A DNA stretch of 64,000 bases from Ovoidimarina sp038744785 (lineage in GTDB: Bacteria; Pseudomonadota; Alphaproteobacteria; Rhodobacterales; Rhodobacteraceae): the NCBI GenBank assembly GCA_038744785.1, contig JBCDLX010000004.1:1-64000 (forward strand). The letters run 5' to 3'. Position numbers and translations under genes: made by a program. A model generated the notes under the pieces. The model saw nothing but the letters and a program-made list of their open reading frames with translations. It ran no database searches and had not been told where the DNA came from. This document shows positions 60,144 to 64,000 of this stretch, one piece after another; within the stretch, counting starts at the first letter, position 1; each line of letters opens with the position of its first letter.

Positions 60144-60956
60144 ATGGCCGTCGGGATTTTCGACTCCGGACTTGGCGGGCTGACCGTCCTGGACGCCGTG
60201 TCTAGGCGGCTGCCGGACGTGCCGTTTGTGTATTTCGGGGACAATGCGCACACGCCCTACGGGACGCGCGCGGCGGATGACGTTTATGACCTGACCATAC
60301 GGGGGACCGAGCGTCTGTTTGCGGCGGGGTGCGATCTGGTGATCTTGGCCTGCAATACGGCGTCTGCTGCGGCGCTTCGCAGGATGCAAGAGGGCTGGGT
60401 GCCTGCGGACAAAAGGGTTCTGGGTGTCTTTGTCCCGCTGATCGAAGCGCTGACTGAACGCCAGTGGGGCGACAACAGCCCGCCGCGGGAAGTCGGGGTG
60501 AAGCATGTGGCCCTGTTCGCGACACCCGCAACGGTGTCGAGCCGGGCGTTTCAGCGCGAGCTTGCGTTCCGCGCGATCGGGGTCGACGTCGAAGCACAGT
60601 CCTGCGGCGGCGTTGTGGATGCGATTGAAGAAGGTGACGAGATCCTGGCTGATGCGCTTGTGCGCAGCCATGTTGATGCCTTGCGGCGCAAGATGCCCAA
60701 ACCCGATGCCGCGGTCTTGGGATGCACGCATTACCCGCTTATGGAAGCGGTATTTCAGGATGCGCTGGGTCCGGATGTTCGGGTGCTAAGCCAGCCTTCG
60801 CTGGTTGCCGAAAGCCTGGCCGATTACCTTGAGCGGCGGCCCGAGATGCTGGGCGCCGGCACGGGGGCCCAGTTTCTGACCACAGGCGACCCGGCGCGCG
60901 TGTCGTCGAAGGCCACCCAGTTCTTGCGACGAAAGATCTCCTTCGAACCTGCGTGA
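60144..60956 (+). CDS. murI: Glutamate racemase
   Basis: 270 residues. FDSGLGGLTV, catalytic Cys70 (LACNTAS) and Cys194 (LGCTHYPL) are all present. Supplies D-glutamate for peptidoglycan. In an apparent operon with the acyltransferase upstream. Confidence 0.95.
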   Translation: MAVGIFDSGLGGLTVLDAVSRRLPDVPFVYFGDNAHTPYGTRAADDVYDLTIRGTERLFAAGCDLVILACNTASAAALRRMQEGWVPADKRVLGVFVPLIEALTERQWGDNSPPREVGVKHVALFATPATVSSRAFQRELAFRAIGVDVEAQSCGGVVDAIEEGDEILADALVRSHVDALRRKMPKPDAAVLGCTHYPLMEAVFQDALGPDVRVLSQPSLVAESLADYLERRPEMLGAGTGAQFLTTGDPARVSSKATQFLRRKISFEPA

Positions 60957-61012
60957 TTGCGCGGGCCACAGATCTTTCCTACATCGCAACAAGACAAAGG
61001 GCGGACTTAAGA

Positions 61013-62041
61013 ATGTCCCACAAAATCGCGATACTGGGTGCCAGCGGCTATACCGGTGCAGAATTGGTTCGACTGATTTCGACCCATCCGACGATGGACA
61101 TCGTCGCACTTGCCGCAGACCGGAAGGCCGGGATGTCGATGGGAGAGGTGTTTCCGTTTCTGCGGCACCTCCCGCTTCCGCCGCTTAAGCGGATCGAGCA
61201 GATCGATTTCCGGCGCGTCGAACTGGTGTTCTGCGCGCTGCCGCACGGAACAAGCCAGCCTGTGGTTGCCGATCTTCCGCCCGAAGTGAAGGTGATCGAC
61301 CTGTCGGCGGGGTTCCGGCTGCGCGACCCGGCCGACTATGCCAAGTGGTATGGCGCGCCTCACGCGGCCCCCGACCTTCAGCGCGAGGCCGTCTATGGCC
61401 TGACAGAGTTCTACCGGGAAGAGATTGAAGCTGCGCGCCTTGTGGCAGGCACCGGATGCAATGCCGCGACCGGCATGTACGCGGTTCGCCCGCTTCTGGC
61501 CGCCGGGGTGATCGATCCCGACGAAATTGTCATCGATCTGAAGACCGGCGTCTCGGGCGGAGGTCGGGCGTTGAAAGAAAACCTTCTGCACGCCGAGGCC
61601 AGCGAAGGGACGTCGGCCTATGCGGTCGGGGGAGTGCACCGGCATTTGGGTGAGTTCGACCAAGAGTTTTCCTTGGTGGCCGGGCGACCGGTGCAGGTCC
61701 AGTTCACGCCGCATCTTCTGCCCGCGAACAGGGGCATCCTTGCAACCGTCTATGTGCGCGGTGACGCCACGGCGGTTCATGCGGCCCTTCAGGCGGCATA
61801 TGAAGATGAACCCTTTATCGTTACCCTGCCGATGGGCACCGTTCCCTCGACGCGGGATGTTCGAGGCAGTAATTTCGTTCATATCGGGGTTGTCGCGGAC
61901 CGCATCGCGGGCCGTGCGATCGTCGTCGCGGCGCTGGACAACCTTACCAAAGGCTCATCGGGTCAGGCGATGCAGAACGCCAACCTGATGTTGGGCGAGG
62001 AAGAAACCGCTGGCCTGATGCTGGCACCGGTTTTTCCGTGA
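61013..62041 (+). CDS. argC: N-acetyl-gamma-glutamyl-phosphate reductase
   Basis: 342 residues from the ATG at 61013 (MSHKIAILGASGYTGAELVR); an upstream ATG overlapping murI is unlikely. GASGYTG nucleotide-binding loop, catalytic Cys149 in GTGCNAATGMY, and a HRHLGEFDQE region with the conserved His. NADPH-dependent third step of arginine synthesis. ccmE starts 7 bases after the stop. Confidence 0.95.
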   Translation: MSHKIAILGASGYTGAELVRLISTHPTMDIVALAADRKAGMSMGEVFPFLRHLPLPPLKRIEQIDFRRVELVFCALPHGTSQPVVADLPPEVKVIDLSAGFRLRDPADYAKWYGAPHAAPDLQREAVYGLTEFYREEIEAARLVAGTGCNAATGMYAVRPLLAAGVIDPDEIVIDLKTGVSGGGRALKENLLHAEASEGTSAYAVGGVHRHLGEFDQEFSLVAGRPVQVQFTPHLLPANRGILATVYVRGDATAVHAALQAAYEDEPFIVTLPMGTVPSTRDVRGSNFVHIGVVADRIAGRAIVVAALDNLTKGSSGQAMQNANLMLGEEETAGLMLAPVFP

Positions 62042-62048
62042 GGGTGCA

Positions 62049-62492
62049 ATGAAGGGACTGAAGAAGCAGCGCAGGGTTCAAGTGATCGTTGTCGCGACGA
62101 TTTCGCTGGCATTGGCGACAGGGCTGATCTGGTATGCCTCGCAGGATGCGTTCCAGTTCTTCCGCTCGCCATCCGAAGTGGCCGAAACGACCCCGCCGCC
62201 AAATGAGACCTTTCGCATAGGCGGTCTTGTCGAAGAGGGCACCCTTATGCGTGGCATGGGCGAGACGATCCGGTTCAACGTGACCGATGGCGGCGCTTCG
62301 ATCCCGGTGACGTATACAGGTATTCTGCCCGACCTCTTTGGCGAAGGCGAAGGTATGGTCGGCACCGGCCGAATGAGGAACGGAGTTTTCGAAGCGACGG
62401 AAATTCTGGCGCGGCACGACGAAACCTACATGCCAGCCGAAGTGATCGATGCGCTGAAAGAGCAGGGCGTCTACGTCGACCCGAACGGCTAG
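62049..62492 (+). CDS. ccmE: Cytochrome c-type biogenesis protein CcmE (heme chaperone)
   Basis: 147 residues. N-terminal KKQRRVQVIVVATISLALAT anchor, then the beta-barrel heme chaperone with heme-binding His123 and Tyr127 (LARHDETYMP). Carries heme in the periplasm for attachment to c-type cytochromes. Usually followed by ccmF; here an endolysin gene follows. Confidence 0.95.
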   Translation: MKGLKKQRRVQVIVVATISLALATGLIWYASQDAFQFFRSPSEVAETTPPPNETFRIGGLVEEGTLMRGMGETIRFNVTDGGASIPVTYTGILPDLFGEGEGMVGTGRMRNGVFEATEILARHDETYMPAEVIDALKEQGVYVDPNG

Positions 62493-62557
62493 GTTCCGAG
62501 ACATTAACCATTCCAAGGCAGGGTCCGGCACCATGGAACATCGGGTGCGAGGGCTTC

Positions 62558-63169
62558 ATGCAAACCGTTACCGACATCGCAGATGAGATCATTGCCCGCG
62601 AAGGCGGGTATGTGAACGACCCCGACGACCCAGGGGGTGCGACCAAATACGGCGTCACGATCCACACGTTGCGGCGACTTGGCATCGACCTTGATGGGGA
62701 CGGAAGGATTACCGAGGCCGATGTCCGGCGGCTGACCCGCAAGAAGGCCCGGCAGATCTTTGTCAACCACTACTTTACGCGGCCCCGGATCTCCGACCTC
62801 CCGGCCGCGCTGCATGCGACGGTTTTCGATATGCATGTGAACGCAGGCGCGCACGCCGTGCGCATTCTCCAGCGTCTGCTGGGCGAAATGGGCCAGCCTG
62901 TGACGATTGACGGTGCGATCGGGCCGCAGACGATTGGCGCCGCAGCGCGTGCCTACCAAAAGGCGCCAAACCATCTTGTCGACGCCTACGGGATCGCGCG
63001 CCGAAACTATTATTACCTCTTGGCCGACCGCCGCCCCGCCTCGCGAAAGTTTGCGCGGCGCCGGGATGGCGGAAAGGGCGGGTGGATCACCCGGGCCGAG
63101 GCGTTCATCTCGCCACGGTTCCATCTAAGCGAAGCGCAGCACCGCGCAAGGGTGGCGGCATGGGGTTGA
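62558..63169 (+). CDS. Endolysin-like N-acetylmuramidase (GH108 with PG_binding_3)
   Basis: 203 residues. Catalytic Glu15 in IIAREGGYVNDPDDPGGATK, the GH108 hallmark, and a C-terminal peptidoglycan-binding module (about 100-190, TIDGAIGPQTIGAA). No signal peptide, so it needs a holin or other route; the holin is encoded next with a 10-base overlap. As recalled, Rhodobacter capsulatus gene transfer agents use an endolysin/holin pair of this type for cell lysis. A defective-prophage origin is an alternative. Confidence 0.85.
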   Translation: MQTVTDIADEIIAREGGYVNDPDDPGGATKYGVTIHTLRRLGIDLDGDGRITEADVRRLTRKKARQIFVNHYFTRPRISDLPAALHATVFDMHVNAGAHAVRILQRLLGEMGQPVTIDGAIGPQTIGAAARAYQKAPNHLVDAYGIARRNYYYLLADRRPASRKFARRRDGGKGGWITRAEAFISPRFHLSEAQHRARVAAWG

Positions 63170-63705
63170 TCGAACGGCTTTTGACCCTGGTCTTCGGGGG
63201 CGGCAACGTGATCCGGGACACGGCCGAGGTGTTTCGCGAAAACGCAGAGGCGGGGGCAGGGCGCGCGGCGGCAGCCCGGGCCGCAGCGCTGGAACAGTTC
63301 GGGTCCGAGTTCCGGCATGCCCGACCTGGCATCTTCGACATGGTGATGGATGGGATCAATCGCTTGCCGCGACCGGCACTTGCGCTTGGAACGCTGGCGC
63401 TATTCGTTTCGGCCATGGTCGATCCGGTGTGGTTTGCGGCGCGCATGCAGGGCATCGCGCTGGTGCCCGAGCCGCTGTGGTGGCTCCTAGGTGTAGTTGT
63501 GTCCTTCTACTTCGGTGCCCGCCATCAGGCGAAATCGCACGCGTTCCAAGAATCGTTGGTGCAAACGCTTTCGCAAGCACCAGAGGTGGCCCGGTCGATC
63601 GCTATGCTCGAAGCCGGATCGCTGGACGAGGACGATGACAAGGACCAAAGTAGCGGGGCACAAAACAATGCCGCCTTGGCCGAGTGGCGGCACCGGCAGG
63701 GATGA
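63160..63705 (+). CDS. Holin family protein (3TM holin)
   Basis: 181 residues from the ATG at 63160. Membrane segments: ALALGTLALFVSAMVDPVWF and PLWWLLGVVVSFYFGARHQA, with a further hydrophobic N-terminal segment (LIERLLTLVFGGG). The FYFGARHQAKSHAFQ stretch is typical of the 3TM_holin family. Partner of the upstream endolysin; forms membrane lesions that let it reach the cell wall. Stop overlaps the next small gene by ATGA. Confidence 0.8.
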   Translation: MGLIERLLTLVFGGGNVIRDTAEVFRENAEAGAGRAAAARAAALEQFGSEFRHARPGIFDMVMDGINRLPRPALALGTLALFVSAMVDPVWFAARMQGIALVPEPLWWLLGVVVSFYFGARHQAKSHAFQESLVQTLSQAPEVARSIAMLEAGSLDEDDDKDQSSGAQNNAALAEWRHRQG

Positions 63706-63878
63706 GCGACATCGTCTTCAAACTGGTCGCCGATCACGGGCCATGGGTGCTTTTGGTGTTCTATCTTTTGTGGCGTGACCTCGAAAAAGACCGGGTCACC
63801 CGTGGCATCATCGACGAAAACACCCGGCTTCTGACTGAGCTGGCCACGATTATTCGCGAACGGTTGCCCGCAGAGTAG
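63702..63878 (+). CDS. Small holin-like membrane protein
   Basis: 58 residues: one membrane helix (HGPWVLLVFYLLWRDLEKDR) followed by a charged amphipathic helix (IDENTRLLTELATIIRERLP). Resembles small phage-type holin or spanin-like accessory proteins by size and layout, without a named family. Translationally coupled to the 3TM holin (ATGA), so probably part of the lysis cassette. Confidence 0.65.
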   Translation: MSDIVFKLVADHGPWVLLVFYLLWRDLEKDRVTRGIIDENTRLLTELATIIRERLPAE

Positions 63879-63885
63879 GCCCCCG

Positions 63886-64000
63886 ATGACGCTTATAGAA
63901 CGACTGTTTCACTGGCTGAGGCTCTTGACACTTGGCCGCGCATTGAACCGGGCGCGAGTGCGCAATCAAGAGGCGGCTCAGCAGCTAGACGCCGCCGTAC
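63886..64000 (+). CDS. Truncated gene at window end, after the lysis cassette
   Basis: Open from the ATG at 63886 to the end (38 codons visible: MTLIERLFHWLRLLTLGRAL then NRARVRNQEAAQQ). Amphipathic N-terminus like a membrane-anchored or coiled-coil protein. It starts 7 bases after the previous stop, so probably the same operon. No family can be named from this fragment. Confidence 0.55.
   Translation, partial: MTLIERLFHWLRLLTLGRALNRARVRNQEAAQQLDAAV

Overview
The window is high-GC DNA, densely packed with genes that often overlap by four bases (ATGA). The gene content (RpoH-type sigma factor, DUF6476 and DUF4389 proteins, fused indolepyruvate ferredoxin oxidoreductase, PurL/BolA/Grx4 run, GH108 endolysin plus 3TM holin) points to an alphaproteobacterium, most likely Rhodobacteraceae (Roseobacter group). 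I see no rRNA, tRNA, insertion sequence or CRISPR array. The first and last genes run off the window.

Region by region: (1) 1-1458, the end of an ABC-type protein whose nucleotide-binding motifs have all decayed, coupled to a cyclic-nucleotide-binding-fold protein. (2) 1445-10241, a TctE/TctD two-component system facing a tripartite tricarboxylate transporter (TctC and a TctA-TctB fusion), overlapped by an isopropylmalate/isocitrate-dehydrogenase-like enzyme and a PrpF-family isomerase, then a small protein and a D-2-hydroxyacid dehydrogenase behind a palindromic operator; this looks like uptake and catabolism of a tricarboxylate or similar acid. (3) 10238-19514, an acetate module on the minus strand: acs, a small CxxC protein, a possibly frameshifted small ORF, DUF4212 plus sodium:solute symporter, a cNMP/CBS/DUF294 protein, a membrane protein, a receiver, and a membrane pseudokinase fused to a DnaQ-like exonuclease. 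(4) 19913-26728, a LacI regulator divergent from a sugar-type ABC importer and an MGH1/GH63-like glycoside hydrolase. Two matching operators support local control, and the ATPase gene carries an in-frame TGA. (5) 26725-34786, a secreted hypothetical protein, a PpiC foldase plus HupE/UreJ pair, MocA/XdhC-type molybdoenzyme maturation genes, and a hydantoinase / hydantoin racemase / DHDPS-family operon.

(6) 34787-47039, mostly chromosomal housekeeping: phosphoesterase, RluA-family pseudouridine synthase, rpoH, Gfo/Idh oxidoreductase, M3 oligopeptidase, a DNA-ligase/MBL-exonuclease repair pair, ureidoglycine aminohydrolase and a DUF808 protein. (7) 47142-54438, transketolase, a coiled-coil protein plus ZapA, grxD/bolA/purL and a lytic transglycosylase. 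(8) 54684-64000, a LysR regulator divergent from indolepyruvate ferredoxin oxidoreductase, an acyltransferase, murI, argC, ccmE, and then an endolysin-holin lysis cassette of the type used for gene transfer agent release, with one truncated gene at the end.

All functional assignments come from motif recognition by eye; no database search was run. The points most worth checking are the exonuclease-pseudokinase fusion, the interrupted ABC ATPase, the frameshift signature upstream of the DUF4212 gene, the tricarboxylate cluster and the lysis cassette.
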